Shown: piece after piece, positions 20,471 to 35,053 of the stretch
Numbering within the stretch: position 1 is the first letter of the stretch
Layout: each line of letters begins with the position of its first letter
Assembly (NCBI GenBank): GCA_039621445.1
Contig: CP154954.1
Span: 66,360,891 to 66,424,890, forward strand
Direction: 5' to 3'
Source of the DNA: Euglena gracilis
Lineage: Eukaryota; Euglenida; Euglenophyceae; Euglenales
DNA: 64,000 nucleotides
Program-made: the position numbers and the translations under genes
The notes under the pieces: generated by a model
Database searches by the model: none
Seen by the model: only the letters and a program-made list of their open reading frames with translations
What the model was told of the DNA's origin: nothing

Positions 20471-23400
20471 TTTCCCCTAAAAATATCAACATGAGTAGAA
20501 AAGTAGAAAAGAAGGGTGGCCATTACGCAAGATTTCTAATCGGCATAATTGTTTGCCATGTGGCAGCTTGCAACGCAATTCTCCAAAAGTACCCCGGGAA
20601 AGGATGGTGAAAAATTCGAAAGTTGGCACAGACAGAAGAAAAAGAAACCATCCCTGGCTATTCTGGGACATCGCATGACGATTTTTTTTATTTTCTACAC
20701 TTTTCTTCAGAGGGTTTTACGGCAGGGTATTCGCATAAATCCAGGTGAGCAGGTCCGGACCCAACCGAAACAGTGGCATCACAAAAGTGACCCAAAACCT
20801 TTGGCAAATTACGAAGCACCAAACTCGACCAAATGTGAGTTCAAGAATTTTTGGAATTTTTTAAAATTTTGAAAATTCCCAGCACCGGTGTGAGGAAAAA
20901 AACTGGCCAGTCCACCCCCCTCAGGGGCTGGATCAATGGCTGACTGTGGACCAGAGGGGTCGATACCTGGCGCCCAAGGGGAGAGCTTGGGGATGTTTGG
21001 GTGCAAGAAATTAGAAAAATAGAAGAATCACCCCCGCCAAGCTCAGATTCAATATTTCGACCTAAAAAATCTGTGTGCTGCTGTCGGTGGTGGTGGCCTC
21101 CAAGTATAAGGGCGCCTTTTTCTCGCTGTTTTCTCGATGTTTTTTTGGGGGGGCCAAACTTTGCAACTGTACCTGCAGAGTCAAGAAAAAAATACAATCA
21201 CAACCTCTTCGCTCTGGGCAGCTGGACAGAATGAGGAGGAGGCGGAGGAGGAGGAGTCAATAATGCCGACGTCTGGGCTTACGGCTGGAAAAAAGCTGCT
21301 GGCTGTCTACAACCTCGCCCAGGGGTGGGGTCCCCTCAAGGTCCAGCATTCACCTCGCAGGAGATTCACACAGGAGTGCTTGGATGCACCAAGCGTTGTG
21401 CATACTTCACATACGCGAAATCGTAGTCCAAACGGTCAACTTTGACAACCAAATTATGTTTAACTTTGTGTGTGTGTGTGTGCCGTCTACACATGTCGAG
21501 TCGGTAAGGCCAGGCCAAACCATTGCTGACAATCACTGTCAACTTTCGAAAAAAAAGCCAATCAGCAACTTTTTGAAACACAATTCCCCACCTTTGACCA
21601 CTCCCAACTGGCCAACAGGAAGGGGGGGGGTCATTGCAGCCACTCGGGCCAACACGGCTTAAATCAGGAGATGCTGTACAACACAAATCCAAAAAAAAAC
21701 ATTCGAAAAAAAATATGGTGATTTCGACTCTAGAGGGCAACTTTTGGCCAGTTCTAGCAGACCCACCGGGTGGGGGGGGAGGGCTGCTGAACCAAAAAAA
21801 GGGTGGGCGGTTGGTCGGACACATCTTCAGCCATGTCACGGCGGTATGGTCCGTGCTCGGATACGGTGGCCGTCCCCACGGTACACCGCCTGGAGCAGGT
21901 TTCTTGTAGGGGATGCCCTGCCCGGCCTGCCTTTTTTGAAGACCCCCGGGGAGGCTCCCCCCAGCCCAGCGCGGGACCCCCCCCCCGGGGAGGTGGGTGG
22001 GTGGGGGGGTCCGGCCCAAGACCCACCCACCCACAGACCCACCCGGGGGATAGGGGTCGTATGACTTGAAAAGAAGCCTGCGCCTTGCCATATGAAGGCC
22101 ACCATAACGTGTCGCCGACTGACCAAAAAAAAGGTATGCACAAGCAGTCCGCCGAGATAAACCGGAGCAAGCACCGCAGGGGGCTGGATGGACAGGGCCG
22201 GGATACGAGGTGGGAGGCTGGCCGCAGAGGGGGCGAGTGGAACCGAGCCAGGGTCAGGTCGGATGGGGGAAGGGACGCCCTGCCCTGCGTCACCCCTGCT
22301 CAAGGAGTGACGCTGCGCTGTGCGACGCTGCCGGCCAATCGCTGTGCCCCGGGAAAAGGTTGCGAAGAGTTCGATGCTTAATACACCACCTCCTGTGTCC
22401 AACGGAACGCTGACGTGGCAAAAGTTGCGGTGCAAACAGCAAATACTGCCTATACTGCGGCTACCCTTTTTGAAGAAAAAAAAAGGAAATGGAAATGGAG
22501 GAAATGGAGGCTGGGATGAGACTCTTTGTGTCAATGATCATCTGCAAAAAAAATGCAGCTTAAGTACGTCAGATGCTGACACCCGTTGCAACCGTGGGAT
22601 CCATTTTACATCGTTCTGTCAAGCACGGCTGAAGCGGTAGCACCGCCAGCGCACGGCCACTGACGCTGCCAGCACTGCACTGCCAGGCCACTGCAATTGT
22701 CGCGAACTGAGGCAAATTCCAACTGACAAGTCAGCCAGTATGGGGCCCAAGCCAATAACTTCCGGGTCAGGTGACAACCTCATGAGGGCAGGGCAGAACG
22801 GGAAGGCCTGGTGGGGACCCCCCCCCCCACCCACCACAGCATTTTCACCAAATTTGGGACAACGGGGAATTTCAATAGCATTTTTTTTTGCTTCAAAAAC
22901 CTCTCAAAATCAAAAATTTCGAGAAAATGTTGAAATTTTGGAAGGTGTGAGAAAATGGTTTTTGGGGGTGTTTTTGGGGGGACGTCCTATATGGGTCCCA
23001 AAATGGGTCCAACATACACCAGACGCAAAAGGCGCCGGGAGAATTTTTTCCAGTCGAAAATTGGTGCTCCTGGAAATACGGACGAGGTGGTGCTAAGAGG
23101 TGGTACGGAAGAAGTGGTGGGAGGGTGGTCGACCCCCCCCACCATGCAGGGGGTGGGGGGTGGGTCGATCCCCCCCCACCACCCTGGCTGTTTGGCCCAA
23201 TTCCTGTTCTGCCCTGCATGAGCTTGTCTGGCGGGGGGAGGGGCAGAGGGAATTTTCAGAACCTGTTGACTTTCCCAATGAAGATCCCAGCCTGCTTTCC
23301 AACCTGATGACCGTGAGTGGCACTGCAGTTTTTCCAATGCCCCACACAGCTTGGAAGGCATTCCCAAGCAGAATCAATGCGGTTTGCCAGTCCCTGCAAA

Positions 23401-26400
23401 TCTGACCACTGCCTTCCGTACACATCTCCGGGAAATGTGACAGGTTGGGCGATTCCAAGAACCCTGCCAATTACTTATGGGGGTTTGGTAATCCTAACAA
23501 AATTAAAAAAAAAACAAAAAAACAAAAATGTCGATCAAATTACATCTGTTGGACAAACAGGTACTCAGCAAACTGTCCGAGCGAAGTGCAAAAATCGCTC
23601 AAAGGTGCGGCAAAGGAGCCGGCCTGAAGGCTGGTTAGCAACTGGCTGAAAGGTCGAGCCGGCCATGGATATCAGAAGGAAATGCACCGATGGCTCACGA
23701 ACAAATTTCTGTTGCTGCAAGCAGAAGACTAACAGCGTTCGAGAAGGTCACAGCCAGGCAATGATACAAATTCATTCTTGCGGTTGGTTGCCAAATCCCC
23801 CTCCACCACATTGGCAGGCACCGAAGACCCCAACCCTTTCCCGTGTGGGACTCTAACATATGCTTGGGAATAACAATTTCCTCCAGGGGGAGGGGGGTAG
23901 GTATGAAACCATGAAAGAAGATTGAAAATTTTTCTCACTGAAATGGTTGATTATTTCTGTTTGGATCGTCTGGATAATGGCACGTTTGAACTATCAAGAA
24001 TCTTTTGTGGTGCAGATTGAGGAAGAAACAGCCAAACAACCATATTTAGGGATGCAATTCTTTTGGAATGTTTCGAGGAAACAGTGCGAAAAAAAAATAC
24101 CTTGAAGACCAATGAGTACGCATATGTCGAATCATTCATTCATCGGCATTCCTACGCCTCGATGCAGCAGAAGCTTATGGTCAAGCAGTCGGTGGCAGGG
24201 GGTTGGGAACGGAGAGGCTGGCGTGCAATCGCAGAACGCCAAGGGTGGGTGGGGTGTAAGTCGGGCCGGCTTCTCAGAAGCACTTCTCATCCCTAAATGT
24301 TGGCCCTTGTGTCGACTCCCCGACCCAGGGGGGCCAGGGTTTGCCATGACACCGGGTGAAGGCGCAGGGGGAGCTGGACCGACATCCTCTTCAGTGTGGG
24401 GAGACAACCTCCTCCTCCCTGAGCGGTGGCATGGCCGGAGTATCCAATTTCTGGCCCCGCTGCAAAGTGCTGGGCTGGAAAAAAAAACAAAACGAAATCC
24501 CCCGAAACCAAAATCAGATGGAAATGACATACGAAAAAATGGGAAATATCCTAAAAACATTTGCCACCTCAAAAGCCACGTACAGGCAATGTCATGATGG
24601 AATTTTTCAAACGGATGCCTATCGATACCCACATGTCGTACACATTAAATCATTTAGAAGAACGTGTGATTTGTCTTGCAGTTTCGCATTGGTTCCGCAT
24701 TTGTCAAGAGTATGACTACTTAATTTTCACTCAAAAAAAGCCTGGAGTGCCTGTTCTGGTGTGCTTTCGGTTAGGCTAGGAAGCAAAAAATACATTGATG
24801 GTGACAACTGCCTGGGGGAGGATGCAAAGAGTCAGGGCAAAGCAAGAAAAAACATGAGAAAGAAGGGCTACCGACCAACTGTTGACGAAAGCTTCCAGGC
24901 GTTAGTCTACATGACAGACATGAACAGCATTGAAACACAGATACAAACGACGTCCACGTTTGATTCGAACAGAGAATGGGAAGGCGGAGGGAAGAAAAAT
25001 GGAGTGCAAAGAGGGGTTAAGGGTTACGGAGCATCGGGTGCGGAGATACTTTCTGGGGGGGGAGTTCGGTCGCAGAAAATGGAAAACAACTTCTAGGAAA
25101 ACAACTAGTGGATGGGTCAGGCTGTGGGTCAGGCAGGAAGTCGACTTCCACCAGCCCTCTTTTAACAACCCTCGGGGGGGGGGGGGGCTGGCAGGACACC
25201 CCTGGGAGGGACCCAAAATTGGGTCGTCTGAAGTAATTCCCCCAAAATTTTCGCATTTCACGCTGGAACCCATACCCAGTCCCCCAGCCCGAAACCCCCC
25301 CGAGGGTCTGGTCCCAGAACCCCCCCCCCCACCTCCCCCCCACCAGGGTTCTTCCCAGTTACAAAGAAGCCTGATGTGGGGGAGCCCCTACCGAACGTTG
25401 CAATCACCACAACGAAAGGCGCCGAAGGAAACTCGGGCGGAAACAGCGGAAACCGGTTCGGGGGTCCCAGGGGGCGCCAACCAGCCCGGGGGGGGGCACA
25501 TCGAGAGCACTGTGGCGGGGCTCCCATGACCAAGAGCCAAAGGCCCCTTGCCTCACGACCCCAACAAGTCGCTGAGGTTGTGGTGGAAATATGGGGGGAC
25601 CCAAGCGAGGCACCGAAGGTGTCGAGCGTTGGGTCCCCCCTGCTTTTTACCCGAGTTAAGCGTCTGCTCGGGGTAATTGGGTACCCTGGGGAGGCAGATA
25701 TAGCCACAAATCCGCACCGTAACACAATTCTTTTGGATTCTTTATTTTTTTCGTTGATATTGAGCCATTTTAGCCCTCCAAAGCCCTGCAAGGTGCCGTG
25801 TTCAATACTCAAATAATAAACTCAATACTCCTGGGGGAGCCCCCAAGCAGTAGCAGAGAATCAATCAGTTCCCCCAAGCAGGAAACAAATATTGGTATGT
25901 ATCAATCATTCTTGATTTTTTTTTTTTTTTTTCTACCAACCCCGGGGGGGGGGAGGGGGGGGTCCCGAGTGCCTGTGAGTGCCTGCCCAGGCAGGCACTA
26001 ACCCCACCGGGGGGTCAGATTTGGGCCTGTGCCCAGGCACATTCCTCTGAAAATAGGCCATTTTGGGCTCCCCGGCGCCTTCGGCACCGGGTCTGTGCTA
26101 GGGCACTTTTGGCCGTGTGCCCCCCCGGGGGGTCGGATTTGGAGTGCTTTGGGGTGCCTGCCCAGGCAGGCAGGCACCCCCACCCCGGGGTGGGGTCGGC
26201 ACCCGGCTAAAATGCAGCTTGGCCCCAAGGTAACAAATGAAAGACCCTGGGGAGACTTCACATAGCACAAGCACAACGTGACAACTTCGCCGGCCTTCTG
26301 AGGGCCTTCCTCAAGATAAGTCAGAGGGCACAGGCCCAAAATGAGCACCTTTCATTGGTGGAACGGGGTGGGTTGTCGGGGGAAAGTGCTGAGATACAGG

Positions 26401-26891
26401 GGAACCACCCAGCAGAAAGCCACGAAGACTGCCGGTGAGGGTGGGGACTCACCCAAAACGTCTTTCGAAGAAAAGGCATCCCCGGGCATGCTGGGGCATT
26501 GTTCCTCAGGCATGGTGGAGACGCAAAGGAGCCACGGCGCGAAGGTTTGATGGGGAAAGGTGGAGTTGGAGTGGAGCCCTCAAAAAGGCATGCCAAGCAC
26601 GGGGACTCATGGTGTTTGGGAGGCCTTGCTCAAAGCCTTTGGCTTCTTCCTCTGGCACCCTGACGCCTTTGGCAACTTTGATCAGGAACATAATCTATTC
26701 TCCTCGAGACATGGGAGTTGGTCTCTGGCTTTCTACCAACCTCGGGGGCGGAGGGGTGTGCCTTGTGGTGTGGTGTGTGGGGTGCCTGCTCATAGCAGGC
26801 ACCCCCCCCAGGGGATCAGTTTTGGGTTCAGTTTTTCCAGTGACCGGCGAAGCGCCGGTCACTGGAAAAAACTTCCACAAGCTGGCCCTGG

Positions 26892-26948
26892 CAGGCTTCT
26901 TTTTAAGACCCCCGGGGGGGGGGGTCTGCTGACTTAAAAAGAAGCCTG
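26892..26948. mobile_element. 57-bp hAT-like foldback miniature element
   Basis: The ends CAGGCTTCTTTTTAAG and its inverted form CTTAAAAAGAAGCCTG enclose only a CCCCGGGGG core. Flanking octamers GGCCCTGG (26,884-26,891) and GGCCCTGC (26,949-26,956) form a 7/8 target duplication. Single ends AAGAAGCCTG recur near 13,890, 22,070 and 25,370. Confidence 0.75.
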
Positions 26949-27235
26949 GGCCCTGCTAGCGGACCCCCCCCCGCGCGGGTCCACTTGAATTCCCACAAGC
27001 CAAATTTGGACTAGCTGCAGTGCAGCCCCCCCACCCCCCGGACGGGGTTACAGCAAACCCTTAAGCAAAAGCCTGACAGGGAAAGAGGATAAAACAATAT
27101 TGTCAAAATACATGCAGTAAAACCATATGAATGGTACTTGAAAAAAAAATTGGGCAGTGAAATTCTGTGGCGCGGCTGTCGGAAGAGACAGCAGCCGACA
27201 ACAGAGACGGTGGGTGTGGGCCAAGCCCGCACACA

Positions 27236-27274
27236 AAACACACAAACACACAAACACAAACACACGCGCGCACG

Positions 27275-27326
<52 letters not shown>

Positions 27327-27344
27327 CACACACACACACACACA
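27236..27344. repeat. (AC)n microsatellite
   Basis: Long AC tract beginning CACAAACACA and becoming pure, followed by AACAACAAC. It lies immediately downstream, in gene sense, of the last recognised copy 1 exon. Confidence 0.95.
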
Positions 27345-27372
27345 TACAACAACAACAACAACAACCCACGTC

Positions 27373-27525
27373 TTACAATGCTGGCTGGGGGTTCAGGGAC
27401 GGCGGACACACGTTGAGGGGTTCGAGCCACGTGTGGTGACGGTGGTAGGCGGTGATGAGGGAGTCCACCATAGCCCGTGGCTGGACGTCCTTTCCGATGA
27501 AGCAATGGGATGGGCCCCCCGAATA
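27373..27525 (-). CDS. Copy 1 exon K3 (receiver C-terminus, probable last exon)
   Basis: After the acceptor GTGCAG the frame reads [17 protein letters not shown] then [13 protein letters not shown] and runs to a TAA at 27,373-27,375. F-I-G-K-D fits strand 5 of a receiver, with the conserved lysine that contacts the phosphoryl group, and the rest fits helix 5. It may be the terminal exon; a GTGTGT inside could instead be a donor. The phase joining K2 was not resolved. Confidence 0.65.
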   Translation of the reverse strand, partial: YSGGPSHCFIGKDVQPRAMVDSLITAYHRHHTWLEPLNVCPPSLNPQPAL

Positions 27526-30500
27526 CTGCACGGGGAGTATAGGTAGTGTTTGCGCGAGCATGGGTGTGGCAATTTTGACCCATATAAGTGCACTATTGAG
27601 AAGAATCAATAAAAGTCACAGCAAAGGAACCCGGGGGTCGACAATATCCACTTTTTCCCCTCTGACCCGAACTTGCCTGGGAAACTGTCCCACCCCCAGC
27701 CTCTGAACCCGCTGACGTGTTCACAGCGCCTGTCTCCTAGCGCTGCACTCGCCGACTTCTCTGGAGACAGTTCCTTTGGGGTGTCCCCCATATAAGAGGC
27801 CTCTGTTTGGGATCTGTGGATGTGGTGCCCTTCGAGTCCATAGACCCAAAACTCAACAACTGCACATATGTGCGCGAATGGTCAACAAAATCCATGCGTG
27901 CATACAGAGGGATATTTTTAAGCAAAACTGGGCGGAATGCGAGCAAGTACGCACACACAAAAAAAGTGAAGAAACATGTTGGGGGGGTTCTGTTGAGTTG
28001 ATAGACTGGAATATCGACTCAGCAGACCCCCCTCCCAGCCGAGGTGGTTTTCCCCACCCACACACCCGCACACACCATTACGGACGTTCCAGCGCTTTGC
28101 ACCGAATGGTTGGAGGAATTTCGGCAATTTTTTGATTAAAAGTGTCAAAAATGGCATTCTGGTCATTTTTTGGCCGATTTTGAGTGCAAAAACCTTCGGC
28201 CGGGCGCTTTGCACCTGGACCAAAGAAAATGGCGACACCTCCGAAAAAGTGTCCTCCGACCGAGGGGGGAGTCGTGGGACATAGGGGGGACATGGGGGGG
28301 GGGGTAATTCAATCATGCACCGGGAAGCGCTCCCTGAAGATTCCAGTCAGTTGGTATGAGGAAGGCCAGGCGGGCTCCGGCTTCGATGTACGTCGCCTCG
28401 TCGCAGGAAGTGGTGTTGGCGGAGCGGATGCAAATCAGGCCACGGTAGCCGCGGTCCAACAGGGAGCGCATGAGGTCAGTGCCGAGGAAGCTGACGTTGC
28501 CGTACTCCAGGTGGTAGTCGGGGGCACAGGACTGGTGGTTTGGACACTGCCAGCCGAACTTTTGACAAAACTTAATTGGTCCCATTTCTTTATATATTTT
28601 ATATATTTTATGCGTATATATTATATATATATATTATATATATTAAATATATATTATATATATTATATATTTTATGTGTATTGTATATTTTATATATTTT
28701 ATACTTTTGTATATCTTTAGGTTGCCTTTGTGTGAGGGGGGGGGGGGGGCTAGGGGGGAACAACTCGTAAAACAGCAAATTTGGTGGCGGATCAACCGCT
28801 GTGGCCGAGAATAACGATGTCTGCGCCGCACAGGGCGTTCTGCAGGAACTCCGGCACGTCCTCCGCCGTCTCCCCGAACGCCAGCACCGTCGCCCGCAAC
28901 GGCTCTGCGCTGGGGTCCTGGAAGTCCCCTGAGACATGGAGCCCCCCCCCCCGGGGCGCCTGGACTCATCGGCGGGGGCGGCGATGAGCCGGGGGGGGGG
29001 GGGCTCATCGCCGCCTCGATGAGCTCATCGCCGGCTCATCGCCGCCCCCAGGAAGAAAAATGAACGTTTTTTTTTGGCTGAAAAACGCTGAAAAACTGAT
29101 TTTGACTATTTTTATGTAACCAACCGTCGTCAATCGACGATGATTAAAAATGCCATTTCTGACAAACATTGCTAAAAAATTGCCGTTTTGCGGGTGTTAG
29201 GGTCATTTTGCAGGGTCGGATTTTGACACAATTCCTTGACTTGACACCGTCCCCCCCCCCTTCCGTTGATCAACCAAATCTGATCCTGTAAACCCTGAAG
29301 GCTATTTAAGCGGAGGGGGGGGGCAGGGATGGATGGGAAGCCTTGAGGGGGGGGGGGGGGGTCGGACCCCCCCCTCCTACCTCGAAACTGAGGGGGGGCC
29401 GAAAATTTTTTCGATTTCATGGACGGGCAAAGGGCCGGAAATCGGGTCGAAATCGGTCAAAACCCTGATTTTTCTTTTAAAATCGATCCAAAAATGCTCG
29501 TTTTTTGAAATTTTTTTGAACAATTTTTTGGGGGAAAACACCAACACATCAAAAAAAGGGCAATATGTCCAAAAGTCAGCAAAAAAGGGGTGTTTTTGCT
29601 CATTTTCCGGCGCTGCGCGCCGGAAGAAAATTTTCTGCTATTTTTGGCACCTGTCAAGGAGGGGGGGGTGGGGGGGTCCGCGGCCCCCTCCCAACATCTA
29701 GGGGGGGGGGTGGTCCGGCCGTCCCCCTACCACCTTCCCCCCCCAGGGGGGGGGGGGTGGTCGGGACCCCCCCCCCTACCACCTACCTCAATACCGAAGG
29801 GCTTCCCATCCATCCCTGGGGGGGGGGCACATGCTTGAACAGCATGCAATTTTTCTGATTCGGATGACTCTGGCATAGGGACCCACCAGGGACGAGTGAG
29901 TGTACCAACAACCGCCGGGCCACCGCAGAGTCGTCGATGGGAACAGGGTGGGCGGGGCTTGGCACAAAGGCACCAGGGAGCTATCACATTGATGGACACA
30001 CCCTGCATTCCCATAGCCGTTCCAGGGATGCAAGGGAAGCCTTGGGGAGGGGGGACCCCATCCCTCCCAACATGGATCGTCCCAACACAGAGGGTGGGTG
30101 GGTGGGTCGGACCCTCAAATCCGTAGGGAGCCTGAACATTATCAGCTCTGCAGCCGATCTACGAGCCGGATACGAGACACGAGGCGGAGAGGTGGTTTTT
30201 TCTTTGAAGTCAAAATCATCCAAAGATGCTCAGTTTATGAACTTCTTGTGCAGCCTTTTTCGTGCGAAAAACACCAAAAACAAACGCTGTGCAAGGTGTT
30301 CAAAAAAACATGGGAAACAGACGTTTCTTTGCACTTCCCGGTGTACAGAGCTGGATGATGATTTTTATTTTTGGAGCCTGCCAAAGGAAGGGTTCGCACC
30401 CTCCCTCCTATCTCGAAACCGCAAGGGGCTTGCAAATATTCAATTTGTTGGCAGGTCAGAGGGCCAGATACCGGTTTTGATCATTCCGTTTTCAAGGGAA

Positions 30501-30691
30501 ACACCTTCATTTGGTTGTTGCCAAGGGGTGGGTCGAAGTGCATACTACTCCCACCAGGGCGGGTGGGTGGGTAGGTGGGTGGATGTGGGTGTGGGTGGGC
30601 GGGCAAATGGGTGGGTGTGGGTATTGTTGCCGGCGGGGTTGGGTGTGGGCTTTGGTGGGTGTGTGTGCATACGTGTGTGTGTGTGTGTGTG

Positions 30692-30745
<54 letters not shown>

Positions 30746-33700
30746 CGCGCGCGCGTGTGTGTCCGTGATTAATGATATATACAAAACACCGAAGTAACTC
30801 CATACGCAGTACCAAACACACACCGGAAGGTGAACTTTCATAATTGCCCGACGGCCGGCCTGGTCGCACATCACTCGCAAGTGGAGCGGCATCTCGGGCG
30901 CGTCGTCCTTCGAGGGCAGGCGTACCGGGTCCGTGAAGGGCCGCAGCGCCACCTCCAGCGACGCCTCGAAGTACACCGTGTCCCCCACCTGGGACAGCTG
31001 CACGTCCATGTCCGGCACGCCCCTGTGCCCGATGACAGGGTACACCCCTGTATGTGGCACCGGTTTGCAAATTGGTGAAAACAAGAACGTAGGGGAGGGC
31101 AGGGATGTCAACGCAACGTCATGACCACACCATTTTGCTAACCGACCACCGGGGGGGGGAGGGCAGGAAAGGACACTTTCCGATTCCAAAAAAAAAAGTA
31201 ATTCAGTTTTGAAAAAAACAGTCCCCCATCTCTGAACATCCGGGGGGTGAGGTAAGTCATTCTGGCCACTCTTGCCAAATGGTTCAAGGTCAATGGGCTT
31301 TGGTTAGCTTTCAAAAAAGCAGGGAGGACAGAGACAAAAAAAAACCAGGCAGTCATCCACATTTGATGGGGGGGAAAGAGGTCCTGAAATATGACAATTG
31401 CTTTATTGTCAGGACCATTTTTGGAATTGCTGATCTTAGTGGAATCAGAGATTATTTTTTTATACCCCAATAGTCAATGTAAAATGAAGGATTCCTCAGG
31501 TTTGTCATACGACTTCACAGGGAAAAAAGTCTTTTGTGCTACTTGGACAGCTTAGAAATTTTTGCAATAGAAAAAAGATAGACCAGCCTGCTTTGAAGAC
31601 CTCGGGGGTACCAGACCACCTAGTCATCACAGGACCCAAATTGAGTTGAGGGTTGTTGTCGACGGTGTGTCGATGGGTTTTTTGCCCCCCCCCCCCCCCG
31701 GGACCCATTCCCGTTTGACCATTTCACAGGAAACATGGTGGTTGGATCAACATCAGGACGGTCCCTGACTAAAAAAAAAAAATCCTGCCCCAATACATTG
31801 CAAGCGAAAAATAAGGACCCACCACAGATTTTCACTAATTTTGGGAAAGCGGGGATTTTTGGCCGAGGAAAATTTTTGAAAATTATTTTTGAAAAATGAA
31901 CCCAAAATACATGATTTTTTGATGGAAAACTACATTTTTTCCCAAAAAAAATCTCCAAAATTTTAGGGTTGAAAATTGTTATTTTTAGGGGGGGGTCAAA
32001 AAAATGCAGGCCAAAAAAATGGGACCCAATTTTGGAACCTTCAAATTTTATTGAGAGTTTTTCTCTTTGGAAATTTTTTTGGATTTTCAATGTATTTTTT
32101 GCTTCAAAAACCTCTCAAAATCAAAATTTTGACAAAATGTTGAATTTTTGGAAGGTGTGTGGGGGCGGTCCTTAAGGGGGCGGTCCTTAACTTAAAAAAA
32201 AATCTCGTCCCTTACGGACCGCCCTGATCAACATTAATCAGGTGATCCTCATAATGGAAAAACAACTCTAAAAAAACATTTCCAAAATTTTTGGCGCTCT
32301 TCACAAAGCATTTTCACTTGGCCGCCAGCACTCACACTCCCTGGTGCAGGACACCCCCCAGGAGGGGGGGGGGGGCAAGGGGGGGCACGTTCGACATAAC
32401 CAACCCAGGGATTTAGTGAGTCAAAACACATCAATAAACCATTGACTCTACAGTCATCCTCCATGACGATTCAGGTGGTTGATTTCTTGGGAAAGAAACA
32501 GAGGATTTCGCGATGCAGATTTGGAGTTCTCATCAAGGGCGAGGGTGTGCATTTGGGATTCCAACAGGGAGGTGGGGTGTGGGTCGAATCCCTGTCCGGG
32601 GGGGGGGGACACTGCTCTCCTAAACAGTGGGGCGGTTGGGGTGACCGCAACACTGGCCCAGCACACAGCGCCGGGCCGAAACTGCTTTGCCTCCCAAAAT
32701 CCGCCAAAAAAATGTCATTTTGGGGACTTTTGGGGGACAGAAACTTGTCGAAAATGCCCAGAAGCACACTTTGGGGGGGGGGGACCCAGGGTCCGGGTCG
32801 GTCCGGACCCCCAGGCAGAACCGGGGGGGAGGGGGGGGACACCCCCTGCCCTACACCATACATCCTCCTCATATCAAACCCCGGGAGCCACCAAGAGGTG
32901 GAGGGGTCGACCCCCCACCACTATGGCATCGCGCAAGGAAGAATTCGGTGCCGAAGGAGAAGTTCGAACGAAGCCCGGCACCCACGGAAATACGGGAAGG
33001 GGTGGGGGGGATCGGACCTCCCCACCCACCAGGATGGGGGTGGAGTGGGATGAAGGTGGATGACCTCTCCCAGCCGCTACCCATAGCCCTGGGGGGGGGA
33101 GGTCCAGACCCCCTCCAGTCGAGAGGGAGGGACCCAACCAATACCTCATACATCCTCCTGATATCAATGGGCAGCCCTGGTATTTGCGTCAGCTGCAGTC
33201 CTATTTGCCAACTGCTCTCTCCCCGGAAGTTGTCATTTGAGCAGCGTTCAGCTTTGAAAATTCAGGAGTCGGGCATTCATGTGGCAGCAGCATTCCCAGG
33301 AGATACTGATTTAGATGTTGGGGAACCTGCTTGGCAGTGGGGCAGACGGGCGGGTATGCGCGCATGCAGCCTCCCGCAGGTGCTGCATGCCGAGGTGCTC
33401 TGAGAGGCGGGGGGAGGAGAGGCAGTCAGGCCGTGAATCCCCCCTGAAGAGGCTGGCCAACCGCAGTACCCGATTGGCTGACTGGGAAACTGTCAACCAA
33501 CAGCTTGGCCGGTGCCAAGACCTGAGTACTTTCCATCGCGACAGGTTGGAATGCAAACCCTCCGCAAATAATACCCCCCCCCTGGGCACCGAATTCAGCT
33601 GCCCAGATGATAACCCCTCCTCACTCGGACAGATGTGAAGACTAAAGGGAGGGGAAGAGGGGAAGATAACCTGAAATGCTACAGAAATTACAAAAATGGA

Positions 33701-35021
33701 TTAATTTGTGCAGAAGACATGACAAAATAGCGGCCATTTTCAAAAGCCCAAAAAGGCACCAAACCCCCCAATATAAAGCCCCCCCCCCCCAATATAAAGC
33801 CCCCCCAAGGGGTTTGGTTTTGCCGCCCAAATATAAAGCCCCCCCCCCCCACACATGGAGCTAGACGCTGGTGTCATTCAGGAAAAAAATAGAAAAATTT
33901 TGGGTGGATACAACATTTTTTTTAACCAGAGATGCATTTCTGTGAAAAATAGGAGGCGCACAACGAAAAGGCCGCCGAAGGTCATAGAGGCCGCCCAAAG
34001 AAGTTTGATTTTTCCCCAAATGGAAAGCTCCCCCACAATATAAAGCCCCCGAGGGTCTTGAAATTCTGTCCAAATAAAGCCGGGTGGGGCTTGGGGGTGG
34101 TTGAACCTTTAGAGCCTGTCAGGCATTTTGGGTCGATTTTGACTTCGAAGATTTGCCCAAATAATAACCCCCCTGGATCCCGACTTCGAGTATCCAGATA
34201 ACCAGGGGGTTCATTATTTGGGGAGGGGGACAGGACAGCCAGGGACCCTGACAGTTTCCCAGATAGGGCATTTTAAAGAAACTCAACGAAAACAGACGCC
34301 ACGCAGGAGAAAATATGGACAGATAATTTCCAATTATGTGACAATTTTTCTGAATTTGATAATTTGAAGCTCAGTCCAGAAAAACGGCGACCAGTTGAAA
34401 TCTTCTTTAAAGAGGTGGAAATTGGGCAAAATGAGTTTGAAATTGAATTTGGAAACAAACCCACACAGTCGCAGAAACCTGATTTTCCTGGTCAAACAGA
34501 CAAAAATAGCACAAATAAAAACCCTGAGGGTCTTGACATCATTTTTCAGGGGCCAAGGACTCATGGGGGTTGTGCAGGGCTGTACGGGAAGGCCTGGTGG
34601 GGGAGGGTGGTTGACCCCCCCCCCTCACCCACCACAGCATTTTCACAGATTTCTTCAGAAATCCTGGAAATGCGGGAAGAGGTGGGGGGTCGACCCCCCC
34701 CCACCAACCACCCTTGTTGTTTGGCCGTTTCTGTACTGTCCTGGGATTGGTGACAATTCTGTCAACCGGGTCCTGGCCACCAGCTCCGGGGTCAGCGGCG
34801 GGCGGGCGGGGTGGACACGGTTGGCGACGACGAAGGTCAGCCGGCGCCGGGGGCGGTGGCTCGGGCTGCGTACGGTGCCCGGCAGGTCCGCGAGCGTCGC
34901 GGTGAAGCGCACGGCAGGGTGGGTCGGATGGCCATGGCGGTGGGCGTTGGTCAACGCGTTCTCGAGCACGGCGCGGAAGGGGGGACTCGGGGGTGGGGGA
35001 ATGGGTCCCCGGAATGGGTCG

Positions 35022-35053
<32 letters not shown>

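Larger units (their letters stand above)
19940..27372. other. Intergenic stretch between the two kinase genes
   Basis: About 7.4 kb lie between the start of copy 2 and the end of copy 1. They hold TTATTATTTGGGGGG-type repeats (20,046-20,470), many poly-G/poly-C runs, a 57-bp foldback (26,892-26,948) and an (AC)n tract (27,236-27,344). I found no conserved exon here. The promoter of copy 2 should lie in this stretch but I see no diagnostic element. Confidence 0.6.

Noticed and set aside
24063-24296. 77-codon plus-strand ORF with charged composition
   Set aside because: No recognisable domain, no paralogue in the window, and within the expected length range for chance ORFs.
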